DNA from: CBDDGJ01 sp965227805
GTDB taxonomy: Bacteria > Pseudomonadota > Alphaproteobacteria > RS24
NCBI GenBank assembly: GCA_965227805.1
Contig: CBDDGJ010000001.1
Location: 1-64,000, forward strand
DNA: 64,000 bases
Reading direction: 5' to 3'
The notes under the pieces: generated by a model
Told to the model about the DNA's origin: nothing
Seen by the model: the letters and a program-made list of their open reading frames with translations, nothing else
Database searches by the model: none
Shown here: positions 52,588 to 62,376 of the stretch, one piece after another
Layout of the letters: each line of letters opens with the position of its first letter
How positions within the stretch are numbered: position 1 is the first letter of the stretch
Program-made: the position numbers and the translations under genes

Positions 52588-53499
52588 ATGCAAGAAATAG
52601 CATCCGGATTATTATTTCCCGAAGGGCCGATTGCCATGACGGATGGCGCGGTGATTTTGGTTGAAATTGCGCGTGGCACATTAAGCCGGATTACACGCGA
52701 TGGAAAAATATCTGTTATTGCTGATTTAGGTGGCGGTCCTAATGGTGCTGCCATCGGGCCGGATGGGGCGGTATATGTGTGCAATAATGGCGGATTAGGC
52801 GGCATTACGCGTAATGGGCGTATTTACCCGGGCGATCGACCGGATGATTATTCGGGCGGGCGTATTGAACGTGTTGATCTGGCGACGGGGAAAAGTGAGC
52901 GGCTTTATGATATGTGTAATGGTATAGACCTTAAAGCCCCGAATGATATTGTATTCGATAAGCAGGGTGGGTTTTGGTTTACTGATTTGGGAAAAGCCTA
53001 TGGTCGTGTGCGTGATCGTGGTGCGCTTTATTATGCGACGATTGACGGCAACCATATTCGTGAAGCAGCCTTTCCATTGGATAGCCCTAATGGTGTGGGG
53101 TTAAGCCCACAAGAAGACAAGGTCTATGTAGCCGACACAAATAGTGCACGGCTTTGGGGGTTTCCGATTGAGGCGCCGGGAAAATTGGTTAAGCCCGCAA
53201 CAACAAGATCGGCAAATTTTATTGCCGCGCCAGCGGGGTTGAATTTCTTTGATAGCCTTGCGGTTGAAGCAAATGGCACAGTCGCGGTTGCGACCATTGT
53301 AAATGGCGGTATAACGCGCATCAATCCTGTTAACGGAGATATGCAGCATATTCCGACCGATGATGGGATCACCACCAATATTTGCTTTGGCGGTGTGGAT
53401 TTGAAAACGGCTTATATTACTTTGTCATCGACAGGACGCCTCATATCCATGCCGTGGGATTACGCCGGTGCGCCGCTTAATTTTCTTAACGAAACATAG
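52588..53499 (+). CDS. SMP-30/gluconolactonase family protein
   Basis: 303 aa six-bladed propeller of the SGL family. The likely metal ligands are visible: Glu in LLFPEGP (about residue 11), Asn in KAPNDIVFD and Asp in FFDSLAVEANG. Relatives hydrolyse sugar lactones, but the substrate is unknown. It follows folA by 14 bases, and its stop abuts the stop of the convergent NUDIX gene. Confidence 0.82.
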   Translation: MQEIASGLLFPEGPIAMTDGAVILVEIARGTLSRITRDGKISVIADLGGGPNGAAIGPDGAVYVCNNGGLGGITRNGRIYPGDRPDDYSGGRIERVDLATGKSERLYDMCNGIDLKAPNDIVFDKQGGFWFTDLGKAYGRVRDRGALYYATIDGNHIREAAFPLDSPNGVGLSPQEDKVYVADTNSARLWGFPIEAPGKLVKPATTRSANFIAAPAGLNFFDSLAVEANGTVAVATIVNGGITRINPVNGDMQHIPTDDGITTNICFGGVDLKTAYITLSSTGRLISMPWDYAGAPLNFLNET

Positions 53500-54261
53500 C
53501 TAGAGAAGAGAGCGAATGGTTTTTCCATGCCGAAAACGGATAAAGGGCGCGCTTGCGCTAAACCTTTTGGCTGGTGGGAGCGTAATTCGCTTTTTTACCA
53601 ATGTTATGACTTCACGCGTGATAAGGGGGAGGTCTAACGCATAGGCGTCATCTGGTGTAAGCCAGTGTAGATCGGAAAGTTCGCCCGAGGCACGTGTTGT
53701 GTCTTCCAGATCATTATAAATATGTGCCGCATCACACAGAAAAAAACGTGTGTCAAATCGCCGTGTTCGATATGTCGGTGTAATGGCGCGTGCAATGAAA
53801 TCCATTTCTTTAAGTGGTGGCGCAACATTATGGGTAAAATAATCACGCCATTCTTTATGGGTGCTTTTTAACGGGTGCCTGGTTTCGTGCCCGAGCACAA
53901 TGCCGGTTTCTTCAAAGGTTTCGCGTATAGCTGCCAAAGCCAACCCACGTAGACGGGCTTTGGTGATGGAGCTATGCTTTTGCAAGCGGCGCATAACAGG
54001 GGCACGCAAAGTCTGCGTAAGTTTAAGGCGTGAATCAGCAGGGTCAACCTTGCCCCCCGGAAACACAAACTTATTGGGCATGAATTTATGTGTGGGTGCG
54101 CGTTTGCCCATCAAAATACGTGGGGCCATATCATCGTGGCGAACCAAAATAAGGGTCGCGGCGTCTTTGGGGCGCACGGCTTTCGCGCCTGCTTCGGCAT
54201 ATTCGCCGGGCTGTCCGGGCGTGTGCGGGTGTTTTATGCTGGGGGATGTTTGTGATGTCAT
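53500..54261 (-). CDS. NUDIX hydrolase
   Basis: 253 aa. The N-terminal part carries PHTPGQPGEYAEAG. The NUDIX region has VFPGGKVDPAD and a helix RGLALAAIRETFEETGIVLG (REXXEEXG present). The spacing between the Gly and the REXXEE motif is longer than the 23-residue Nudix box, so the box is interrupted, as in the NUDT19-like subgroup that acts on CoA derivatives. The substrate is not predictable here. It lies 12 bases after rnr. Confidence 0.8.
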   Translation of the reverse strand: MTSQTSPSIKHPHTPGQPGEYAEAGAKAVRPKDAATLILVRHDDMAPRILMGKRAPTHKFMPNKFVFPGGKVDPADSRLKLTQTLRAPVMRRLQKHSSITKARLRGLALAAIRETFEETGIVLGHETRHPLKSTHKEWRDYFTHNVAPPLKEMDFIARAITPTYRTRRFDTRFFLCDAAHIYNDLEDTTRASGELSDLHWLTPDDAYALDLPLITREVITLVKKRITLPPAKRFSASAPFIRFRHGKTIRSLL

Positions 54262-54273
54262 ATAAATTTTGTA

Positions 54274-56466
54274 TTAGTGTTTTCTTTTATAATGCTTTTT
54301 GCGACGTAGTTGTTTAGGAGTTAGTTTATGCGCTGCGGGCGTAAATATCAATCCGCCTTTTAAGGGGAAAGCTTCTTTCACGGTGACGCGAATTGGCATG
54401 CCAATATGAAATGTTTTGCCGCTTTGTGCGCCTGTTAAGGTAAACTTGCTTTTGTCAGCAAAAAAATGCTCTGTCCCTAAATGTGAAACAGGTAAGAAGC
54501 CTTCTGCACCGGTTTCGTTTAACCGCACAAACAAGCCTGCGCGCGATAGGCCACTGATTTTTCCGTCAAATACCGCGCCAATATGCGTGTGCATATAGGC
54601 GCTTAAATATCTATCCAAAGCAGCACGTTCGGCACGCATGGCGGTGCGTTCGGTTTGAGAAATATGCGCGGCAATATGAGGTAAATTTTGCAGTGCTGCA
54701 TCGCTTATGCCGCCTTCGCCCAATCCAAGAACGCGAATAAGGGTGCGGTGAATAAGTAAATCGGCATAGCGACGAATCGGCGAGGTAAAATGTGTGTAGC
54801 GTGTAAGGTTAAGTCCAAAATGTCCGATATTTTCCGTATTATATTCGGCTTGCATTTGTGTGCGTAAAACCGCTTCCGCAATAATATCGGTTTGATTGAT
54901 TTTTTCACCTTGTTCCAATATTTTATTGAAAACATGAGGTGTTTTAGGCTGGTCAAGATTTAACTTAAGCGAAAACCCTTGAAGAAAATGCGCTAAATCT
55001 CTTATACGTTCTCGCTCTGGTTGCCCATGTATGCGATATAATAATGTCATTGCGTGAGCTTCCAGCGTTTCTGCTGCACATATATTGGCGGCAATCATAA
55101 ACTCTTCAATCAGCTTATGTGCTTCCAAACTTTCGGGGATATATATATGTTTTATTGTGCCTGTTTCATCCATGTCAACCTTGCGTTCAGGACGATTGAG
55201 CACCAGTGGCGCGCGTGCATTACGTGCCTTTGCCATGGCACAATAGACCTGCCATAGCGGTATAAGGCAGCTTTCCATAAGCGGCATGGTTTGTGCATCG
55301 GGCGTGCCGTCAAAAGCGGCTTGTGCTTGTTGGTAAGTTAATTTTGCCTGCGACTTTATCATTGCCCGATAAAACATATGCTGCCTGCGGACACCTTTTT
55401 TATCAATATCGATTTGGCACACCAAAACGGCGCGCATTTCATGTTCACGTAAAGAACATATATCTGTTGAAATATGTTCGGGGAGCATTGGCACAACGCA
55501 ATCCGGTAAATAGACGGAATTGCCACGTTTTTGCGCGTCAGTGTCCATAGCACTATTTTCGGGCACAAAGGCAGCAACATCTGCAATTGCGACATAAAGT
55601 GTCCATCCATCCTTTTGGGGCGCGGCATAGACTGCATCATCATGGTCGCGCGCCGTGGCAGGGTCTATGGTCACAAAAGGCAGATGCGATAAATCAGTTC
55701 GCGCATCTATATCAGTAAGTGCCGCGGCGTTTGCTTCGGCAAGGCTTGCTTCACTAAATACGGTATCTATATCCTGCTCGGCAAGGGCAATAAGCGAAAA
55801 ACAAAAGGGATCATTTTGCGTGCCCACATATTTCACCGGTTGTGCCACGCGTTCACCATAGCGTGTTTCTTCTTGTTGTATTGCGCTGATAACATCGCCA
55901 TCTTTTATATTTATATCGCCTTTTATGAGCTTATAATCGTGCCGGTCGCGCCGATTAGCGCTGACAAGATAGGCACCACTGGCGCGTATGCGAACCACGC
56001 CGATAAGCGTTTGCATTGTTTTGTTTAAGATACGGATAATGCGTGCGCTATAATGCATATCCGGATTTTGAATGAGCCGCACCAATAAGCGATCGCCTTG
56101 TTTTAGGCTGATGTGCTTATGCATGCGCCCGCGCCGTATTGCATCGGATACATAAATAAGTGGCGCCGGATTAGGCTGCGTCTCCCGCATGGCGTGTGCT
56201 AGAAAATTGCCATCTTCATCTTGCCCGATAATTTGCACCACACATACAGGCGGCAATGCGCTTGCGGGATGAATTTTTTTGCGCTCAATATTTAGTAACC
56301 CCTCGGCTTCCAATTCGCGCAAAATACGCTTTAAGTAAATCCGGTCACTGCCTTTAATCTGAAAGGCACGCGCGATTTCACGTTTGCCGATAGTGCCCCC
56401 TTTCGTTTTGACAAAATCTAAAATATCCTGTCGCGTAGGCAGATTATCACTATGAGTGCGGGGCAC
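54274..56466 (-). CDS. rnr: Ribonuclease R
   Basis: 730 aa if started at the GTG at 56466 (VPRTHSDNLPTRQDILDF), 4 bases after the topA stop. A longer frame to 56547 would overlap topA by 77 bases. It has an N-terminal winged helix (TIGKREIARAFQIKG), cold-shock domains, and an RNB catalytic domain with TIDPATARDHDDAVYA (the Asp cluster) and FTSPIRRYADLLIHR. A C-terminal S1 domain and a basic tail (KQLRRKKHYKRKH) complete it. It is a 3'-5' exoribonuclease that also degrades trans-translated mRNAs. Confidence 0.92.
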   Translation of the reverse strand: MPRTHSDNLPTRQDILDFVKTKGGTIGKREIARAFQIKGSDRIYLKRILRELEAEGLLNIERKKIHPASALPPVCVVQIIGQDEDGNFLAHAMRETQPNPAPLIYVSDAIRRGRMHKHISLKQGDRLLVRLIQNPDMHYSARIIRILNKTMQTLIGVVRIRASGAYLVSANRRDRHDYKLIKGDINIKDGDVISAIQQEETRYGERVAQPVKYVGTQNDPFCFSLIALAEQDIDTVFSEASLAEANAAALTDIDARTDLSHLPFVTIDPATARDHDDAVYAAPQKDGWTLYVAIADVAAFVPENSAMDTDAQKRGNSVYLPDCVVPMLPEHISTDICSLREHEMRAVLVCQIDIDKKGVRRQHMFYRAMIKSQAKLTYQQAQAAFDGTPDAQTMPLMESCLIPLWQVYCAMAKARNARAPLVLNRPERKVDMDETGTIKHIYIPESLEAHKLIEEFMIAANICAAETLEAHAMTLLYRIHGQPERERIRDLAHFLQGFSLKLNLDQPKTPHVFNKILEQGEKINQTDIIAEAVLRTQMQAEYNTENIGHFGLNLTRYTHFTSPIRRYADLLIHRTLIRVLGLGEGGISDAALQNLPHIAAHISQTERTAMRAERAALDRYLSAYMHTHIGAVFDGKISGLSRAGLFVRLNETGAEGFLPVSHLGTEHFFADKSKFTLTGAQSGKTFHIGMPIRVTVKEAFPLKGGLIFTPAAHKLTPKQLRRKKHYKRKH

Positions 56467-56470
56467 GCGC

Positions 56471-59026
56471 TTAGCTTTTCTTTCGCGTTGTGCGTTTTTT
56501 TCGTGTTGTTCCCTTTGCGGCGCGTGCAGCGATAAGTTCAAGCGCACGTTCCACTGTTATATCTTCCGGGTTTTCACCTTTGGGAATTGTCGCATTTATT
56601 TTATCATTCTTGACATAAGGACCATAGCGCCCATCCAACACATTTATGGGCTTACCGTTTTCGGGATGATCACCCAATTCTTTAATGACGCTGCTGCCGC
56701 GTCTTTGCTGTGTGGTTTTATTTTTCTTTTCTGCAAGAACCGTTACCGCACGATTGATCCCAATATCAAACACCTCTTGTGTATTTTCTAGGCTGGCCGA
56801 ATTTTTTCCGCTGCGAAGATAAGGGCCATAGCGGCCAATATCGGCGGTAATTGGGTCGCCGGTTTCGGGGTGCTCACCCACAAGGCGCGGTAAGGATAAT
56901 AGCTGCAATGCATAGTCGAGCGTCATATCCTGCACAGTTTTATCTTTTGGCAGGCTTGCACGTTTGGGTTTTTTATTTTCTTCACTCACAGTGCCTTTTT
57001 GCACATAAGGGCCAAAGCGTCCGTTTTTAAGATGAATATCCTCACCGGTTTCGGGGTCTTGCCCGAGTATGTCATCGACATTTTCGCTTTCCGGTGCATC
57101 GCTCGCAAAGGGGCGGGTATATGTGCAGTCGGGATAAAGCGTGCAGCCGACAAAAGCACCAAAACGACCGGTTTTAAGGCTAAGCGCGCCATTGCTACAG
57201 CGCGGGCATATACGCGGATCATCCCCTTCATTACCGCTGGTGTTTTTGAAAATATGCTGCCCCAAAACATCATTCATACGATTGAGCACATCCGTATTCC
57301 GCAATTCAAGTGTGGTATCAACCGTAGGCTTAAAATCACGCCAAAACCGTGCGAGCAGGGCTTTATAGTCAAGTTCGCCATTTGAAACCTTATCCAAATC
57401 GCCTTCAAGCTCTGCTGTAAAATCATATTCAACATAGCGTGCAAAGAAATTCTCCAGAAAGGCCGTTACAAGTCGCCCCTTATCATAGGGAACAAAGCGA
57501 TTACGCTCCATTTGCACATAATCTCTGTCACGCAGCACCGATAGGACGCTGGCATAAGTTGAAGGCCGTCCGATTCCCAATTCTTCCATTTTCTTAACCA
57601 GGCTTGCCTCGCTATAGCGTGGTGGCGGTTCGGTAAAATGTTGTTGTGGGGTAATCGTTTCGTGGGCGAGCGCTTCGCCTTCTTTTACAGGCGGCAGGCG
57701 TTTTTCATCATCCGCATCATCAGCGCGTTTATCGTCATATCCTTCTTCATAGAGCGAAAGAAAGCTCATAAAGGTGATGATTGTGCCGCTCGTGCGAAGT
57801 CCGATTTTTTTATCATCGCTCAAAATATCAATTACCGTGCGTTCTACGCGGGCATTTTCCATCTGGCATGCCAAAGTGCGTTTCCAGATAAGTTCATATA
57901 GCTTTTGTTCATCTTGTGTGAGCAGATGAGCGACATCCTCTGGTTTACGCATAATAGACGTTGGACGTATTGCCTCATGCGCTTCTTGCGCATTGGCGGC
58001 TGTTTTGGTGTAAAGCCGTGGCTTTTGCGGCAAATAATCATCACCATAATCGCGCTTAATCATATCACGAATTTCATGGCGTGCTTCGGCTGCAATATCC
58101 AGCCCGTCTGTGCGCATATAGGTGATAAGGCCGGTCGTCTCCCCGCTTATGGATTTTCCTTCATAAAGTTTTTGCGCTGTTTGCATGGTGCGTTTTGCGT
58201 TAAAGCCCAATTTTCGTGCCGCTTCTTGTTGCAGGGTTGATGTCGTGAAAGGGGCGGAGGGACGCCTCTGCCCGGGTTTTTTCTCAACCTTGGTGATTGT
58301 AAACTGCGCGCGCTCAATTTGTGCGCAGGCATTTTGTGCATGGTCTTGTGTGCCAAGTGAAAATTTATCCAGTTTTTCGCCATCCAGCATAGTCAGGCGG
58401 GTAGGGAGCTTAGCCTTGTTTTCGGTCAGGCAGTCTACAATAATGCTCCAATATTCGCGTGGCTTAAATGCTTCGATTTCAATTTCACGTTCACAAATAA
58501 GCCGTAGGGCAACCGATTGCACACGTCCCGCCGAACGTGAACCGGGTAATTTTCGCCATAAAACCGGCGATAGGGTGAAACCAACAAGGTAATCCAAAGC
58601 GCGGCGTGCAAGATAGGCATCAACCAGTTTTTCATCAAGTTCACGCGGATGTGCCATTGCCTCCAATACAGCAGAACGCGTAATTGCATTAAACACCACA
58701 CGACATATTTGTTTATCTTTCAAAACGCCTTTTTTTTGCATAACTTCGAGCACATGCCAGCTAATGGCTTCTCCCTCTCTGTCGGGGTCGGTGGCGAGCA
58801 CCAGGCGATCGGCTGATTTTAAGGCTTGTGCAATTTCATTTAAGCGCTTAGACGCACTGGCTTGAATTTGCCAATCCATAGAAAAATCACGGTCAGGGTC
58901 AACAGAGCCATCTTTTTCCGGCAAATCGCGCACATGTCCGAAAGAGGCAAGCACTTTTGCATCTTTTCCCAGATATTTATTTATTGTGCCTGCTTTTGCC
59001 GGCGATTCAACAATGACGACATCCAT
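56471..59026 (-). CDS. topA: DNA topoisomerase I
   Basis: 851 aa type IA topoisomerase. The N-terminal Toprim (VESPAKAGTINKYLG, ATDPDREGEAISWH) is followed by the catalytic Tyr region (TGLITYMRTDGLD, Tyr about residue 312). One zinc-finger module (CPRCSNGALSLKTGRFGAFVGCTLYPDC) and several C-terminal repeats (GRFGPYV, GRYGPYLRSG, GRYGPYVKN) complete it. The Lys-rich end is RKKRTTRKKS. It relaxes negative supercoils. Confidence 0.95.
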   Translation of the reverse strand: MDVVIVESPAKAGTINKYLGKDAKVLASFGHVRDLPEKDGSVDPDRDFSMDWQIQASASKRLNEIAQALKSADRLVLATDPDREGEAISWHVLEVMQKKGVLKDKQICRVVFNAITRSAVLEAMAHPRELDEKLVDAYLARRALDYLVGFTLSPVLWRKLPGSRSAGRVQSVALRLICEREIEIEAFKPREYWSIIVDCLTENKAKLPTRLTMLDGEKLDKFSLGTQDHAQNACAQIERAQFTITKVEKKPGQRRPSAPFTTSTLQQEAARKLGFNAKRTMQTAQKLYEGKSISGETTGLITYMRTDGLDIAAEARHEIRDMIKRDYGDDYLPQKPRLYTKTAANAQEAHEAIRPTSIMRKPEDVAHLLTQDEQKLYELIWKRTLACQMENARVERTVIDILSDDKKIGLRTSGTIITFMSFLSLYEEGYDDKRADDADDEKRLPPVKEGEALAHETITPQQHFTEPPPRYSEASLVKKMEELGIGRPSTYASVLSVLRDRDYVQMERNRFVPYDKGRLVTAFLENFFARYVEYDFTAELEGDLDKVSNGELDYKALLARFWRDFKPTVDTTLELRNTDVLNRMNDVLGQHIFKNTSGNEGDDPRICPRCSNGALSLKTGRFGAFVGCTLYPDCTYTRPFASDAPESENVDDILGQDPETGEDIHLKNGRFGPYVQKGTVSEENKKPKRASLPKDKTVQDMTLDYALQLLSLPRLVGEHPETGDPITADIGRYGPYLRSGKNSASLENTQEVFDIGINRAVTVLAEKKNKTTQQRRGSSVIKELGDHPENGKPINVLDGRYGPYVKNDKINATIPKGENPEDITVERALELIAARAAKGTTRKKRTTRKKS

Positions 59027-59151
59027 GACTTAACCTATCCGCATAATTACTTTTGCATAAATGGGCAAAATATATGGTAATGTCAAATCTCTTTTTAGAA
59101 AAATTATAATCACGCGCAAAATTTTTATGGTTTCCGCATAAAATAAGTCAT

Positions 59152-59179
59152 TGACTCGCGCATTAGTTGCTTTTATTGT
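59152..59179 (+). promoter_or_regulatory. Possible promoter of the 55-aa gene
   Basis: TTGACT (59152-59157), 16 bases, then TATTGT (59174-59179), about 30 bases before the ATG at 59210. The topA promoter on the other strand must also lie in this 183-base gap. Confidence 0.35.
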
Positions 59180-59209
59180 TATAAATATCTTTATAGGTTA
59201 GTTTTATAT

Positions 59210-59377
59210 ATGAAAGCTAAACGCCCACAAAAACCCGAATTACAGCGCCGTAGTGAAGTGGCGGGCTATATTTATGAACATTTGCATATACTCCATGCGT
59301 TGAGTAAAGATGCGCATTGGCCGGAAATGGTCTACTTTATTGAAATGGCATTAAATGAAGCGGCGGACCATAAATAG
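59210..59377 (+). CDS. Small conserved-looking protein (55 aa)
   Basis: MKAKRPQKPELQRRSEV followed by AGYIYEHLHILHALSKDAHWPEMVYFI in one helical run (split here), ending NEAADHK. The mix of a basic start, amphipathic helices (YI.E.L..LH.L....HWPEMVYFIEMAL) and a good reading frame suggests a real gene. From memory, alphaproteobacteria carry short proteins of this layout (SEVA.YI.E....L......L.YLL.MA..EA) without assigned function. It is the only plus-strand gene between topA and dprA, convergent with dprA. The ribosome binding site is weak (TAGGTTAG). Confidence 0.65.
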   Translation: MKAKRPQKPELQRRSEVAGYIYEHLHILHALSKDAHWPEMVYFIEMALNEAADHK

Positions 59378-59380
59378 GGT

Positions 59381-60499
59381 TTAGTTTTCGGAGGGAATAA
59401 GGCTAATGCCACCCCCGACCAGATCATAGGATAGGCGTCCGGCAAGCTCTAATTCAATCAAAACCACATTGACAACAGGCACTGGCAAGCCGCTATGTCG
59501 AATAAGCTCATCAATGTGAACTGCAGAAGGGCTTAGCAAAGATAAAAGTGCATTGCGGTCTTGCGGTGATATGTCTTGTGATTGTGGGCTGATAGTGACA
59601 ATCGGTTTTTGCGGGCGCGTTTCAAACATATCTGTATGTGTGATCGACTCAATCTCGTGCAATACATCCTCTGCCGTTTGTATGACCGTAGCCCCCGTTT
59701 TTAATAAGAGATTGCTTCCATGGCTGCGTGCTTCGGGCGCAAAGGGAACGGCCATCACTTCACGTCCCTGATCGGCAGCCAGTTTCGCGGTGATAAGCGA
59801 GCCGGAGTCTTTTTTCGCCTCAATGACGAGCGCACCGAGCGAAAGCCCTGACACAATGCGATTGCGGCGTGGAAATTGCTGCGCGAGCGGCTTGGTGCCC
59901 GGCGGGTGCTCTGTGAGAATAAGACCGCTTTCACGAATTTGCGCTTGTAAAGCCGCATTATCTTTCGGGTAACTTATATCAATACCATTGGCGATAACGG
60001 CGATGGTGCCACCTGCCAAGGCGGCGTCATGGGCACAGCTATCTATGCCTCTTGCCAGGCCAGATACGATAATAATACCTTTCGCGCTAAGGGTGGCACA
60101 AATATTACGGGTTATTTTTTGTGCGGTTATAGAGGCGTTGCGTGACCCGACAACAGCAAGACATTGCTTTTTACACAAATCAAGTGCACCATAAGCCGTG
60201 ATAAGTGGTGGGGGATCATAAATATGGGTAAGGTTATATGGGTAATCATCATCCCCGAGGATAAGAATACGCCCGCCCATAGCTTCGGCCTGCTCAAATT
60301 CAGTCTTTGCTTGGGCGATGGGGAGTGGCTTTAATTTCCTCTTGCGCCCGCCACGTGCTGCGAGCTCAGGCAAAACCTTTAGGGCGTCTTGCGCGGTGCC
60401 GTAAGTGTTGCGTAGATGTTGAAAACTTATTGGCCCAACATTTTCCGTGCGTGCGAGCTGAATATTGGCGATGATATCATCATATGAAAAGGCGACCAT
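59381..60499 (-). CDS. dprA: DNA processing protein DprA/Smf
   Basis: 372 aa. It has a SAM-like N-terminal domain and a Rossmann core with VVGSRNASITAQKITRNI, IIVSGLARGIDSCAHDAALAGGTIAV (in two parts) and FPRRNRIVSGLS. A C-terminal winged-helix domain (LSLLSPSAVHIDELIRHSG) follows. DprA loads RecA on incoming single-stranded DNA during transformation, and the gene is widespread even in species not known to be competent. AAGGAA lies before the ATG. Confidence 0.94.
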   Translation of the reverse strand: MVAFSYDDIIANIQLARTENVGPISFQHLRNTYGTAQDALKVLPELAARGGRKRKLKPLPIAQAKTEFEQAEAMGGRILILGDDDYPYNLTHIYDPPPLITAYGALDLCKKQCLAVVGSRNASITAQKITRNICATLSAKGIIIVSGLARGIDSCAHDAALAGGTIAVIANGIDISYPKDNAALQAQIRESGLILTEHPPGTKPLAQQFPRRNRIVSGLSLGALVIEAKKDSGSLITAKLAADQGREVMAVPFAPEARSHGSNLLLKTGATVIQTAEDVLHEIESITHTDMFETRPQKPIVTISPQSQDISPQDRNALLSLLSPSAVHIDELIRHSGLPVPVVNVVLIELELAGRLSYDLVGGGISLIPSEN

Positions 60500-60508
60500 A
60501 TAGTTCCT

Positions 60509-61093
60509 TTATTTTTGTCCAATGCGTGGTTCTTCACCTCGGATTAAACGTCCAATATTTTCACGATGCGTGAAAACAACAATAAAAGATAGCACTATAG
60601 TAAAATAGGCAAGCTCTTTTGTTTCAAAAAAGAATAGATAAATCGGGGTTAAAACACAAGCTATAAGTGCACTAAGCGAAGACATACGAAAGACAAAGGC
60701 GCTACCGATCCATAGGAGGCAAAAGCATAAAGCGCCATAGGGGGATAGGCCAAGTAATGCGCCGATATAAACAGCAATCCCCTTGCCGCCGCGAAACCGG
60801 AGCCAGATAGGGGCTATATGCCCGATAAAGGCTGCAAAACCGGCAAGCATACCGGCAGTGGGGCTTATATAATATGTGAATACAAAAACGGGTAATGCGC
60901 TTTTTGCACTATCCGCAAGTAAGGTGAGGAGCGCAAGGCTTTTTCTTCCTGTGCGTAAAACATTTGTCGTGCCAATATTGCCCGAGCCTAAAGCGCGTAT
61001 ATCGCCCAGACCAGCCAGACGGGTGAAGAGTAATCCGTAAGGAACGGAACCAGATAAATAACCGATAAATAAGGCGATAGCGAGCATAGTCAT
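60509..61093 (-). CDS. plsY: Acyl-phosphate glycerol-3-phosphate acyltransferase
   Basis: 194 aa, multi-helix membrane protein with the PlsY motifs GSVPYGLLF, LGSGNIGTTNVLRTG and FRGGKGIAVYIGALLGL. It starts phospholipid synthesis using acyl-phosphate. It overlaps pyrC by four bases. Confidence 0.94.
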   Translation of the reverse strand: MTMLAIALFIGYLSGSVPYGLLFTRLAGLGDIRALGSGNIGTTNVLRTGRKSLALLTLLADSAKSALPVFVFTYYISPTAGMLAGFAAFIGHIAPIWLRFRGGKGIAVYIGALLGLSPYGALCFCLLWIGSAFVFRMSSLSALIACVLTPIYLFFFETKELAYFTIVLSFIVVFTHRENIGRLIRGEEPRIGQK

Positions 61094-62376
61094 AATGTTT
61101 TCTCTCTTTCATAGACACATATACCATCCACATAAGTGGCCTGCACATACCCTTGTAAATAACGCCCATCCATTGCAGCATTTTTTGATTTGGATGACAA
61201 CATGGCTGCGTTTACCTGCCAGGGGCTTTCACTATTGATAAGGCATAAATCTGCTGCATATCCTGGTTTTAAGCTCCCCCCTGCAAGGCCAAGCAATTTT
61301 GCGGGGTTACACGTAACGGCGGCAAGTAAATGCGATAATGAGATATTTTCGCTATGATGCAGGCTAATCAGACTCGGCAACAGCATTTCCAAACCAACCG
61401 ACCCATAAGCTGCTTGTGCAAAGGGTTGGCGTTTGGCTTCTGCATCTTGCGGATTATGTGCGGAAACCACCGCATCAATGGTGCCATCTGCAACACCTTG
61501 CACCAGCGCTTTGCGGTCTGCCTCGCTACGCAAGGGGGGCGAGAGCTTGGCAAAGCTACGATAATTCATAACATCCGTTTCGTTGAGCATAAGATGATTG
61601 ACGGAAACCGAACAGCTTATCGGTAAGCCGCGTGCTTTTGCAGCGGCAATGGCGGCGACGCTTTCGGCGGCAGAAATTTGCGCAACATGATAGCGCGCGC
61701 CCGTAAGCTCAACCAACCGAATATCTCTGTCAATTATACTGGTTTCTGCTGCAACCGGAATGCCGGCAAGCCCCATACGTGTCGCCAGCTCTCCTTCATG
61801 CATCACCCCAAAGCCTAAATGCGGGTCAAGCGCATGGTGCATGAGCAATGTATCAAAATTAGCAGCATAAGCAAGCGCCCGGCGCATGGTGAGGGCATTC
61901 ATCACACATTGGTCTGCATTGGTAAAGGCCACCGCACCTGCCTCGCTCAATAGACCAAACTCGGTGAGTATATCCCCCGTACAATTTTGGGTAATGGCCG
62001 CCATAGGAAAGACACGCACTGCGGCCGTATCACGCGCGCGGCGCAAGATAAAATCGACCAAAGCTGCATCATCTATTGCCGGGTGCGTATTGGGCATAAC
62101 CACCATGCTTGTAACGCCCCCTTTTTTCGCTGCATTAGATGCTGTTGCTAAAGTTTCTCTATGTTCTTCTCCCGGTTCACCGGTGAAAACTTGCATATCA
62201 ATCAGCCCGGGAATAAGCATCTGCCCGTCACATGTGATAATTTCTGCATCTTCAGGGCAGGTAATATCTTCACCAAGCGCGATAATTTTGCCATCAGCAA
62301 TAAGCAAATTACCCTTTATATCGATAGAATTGGCATAATCCAGAATATGCGCATTTCGGAAAAAAAGCGAGGTCAT
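61090..62376 (-). CDS. pyrC: Dihydroorotase-like protein without metal ligands (PyrC')
   Basis: 428 aa, amidohydrolase fold. The class I dihydroorotase frame is clear (IPGLIDMQVFTGEPGEEHRET, VVMPNTHPAI, LTCNPAKLLGL-like end). The HXH metal motif of active enzymes reads QVF here, the usual HAED reads HALD, and the TDHAPH loop reads SAHNPQ. An active metal centre is therefore not expected. Such PyrC' proteins are known as non-catalytic partners of aspartate transcarbamoylase. It overlaps pyrB by four bases, which fits a complex. A separate active PyrC should exist elsewhere. Confidence 0.88.
   Translation of the reverse strand: MTSLFFRNAHILDYANSIDIKGNLLIADGKIIALGEDITCPEDAEIITCDGQMLIPGLIDMQVFTGEPGEEHRETLATASNAAKKGGVTSMVVMPNTHPAIDDAALVDFILRRARDTAAVRVFPMAAITQNCTGDILTEFGLLSEAGAVAFTNADQCVMNALTMRRALAYAANFDTLLMHHALDPHLGFGVMHEGELATRMGLAGIPVAAETSIIDRDIRLVELTGARYHVAQISAAESVAAIAAAKARGLPISCSVSVNHLMLNETDVMNYRSFAKLSPPLRSEADRKALVQGVADGTIDAVVSAHNPQDAEAKRQPFAQAAYGSVGLEMLLPSLISLHHSENISLSHLLAAVTCNPAKLLGLAGGSLKPGYAADLCLINSESPWQVNAAMLSSKSKNAAMDGRYLQGYVQATYVDGICVYEREKTL

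Noticed and set aside
56467..56547. 27-residue N-terminal extension of RNase R
   Set aside because: It lies within the 3' end of topA; the RNase R homology starts after the GTG at 56466, and the extension is a Lys/Arg/Gln-rich shadow of the topA tail.
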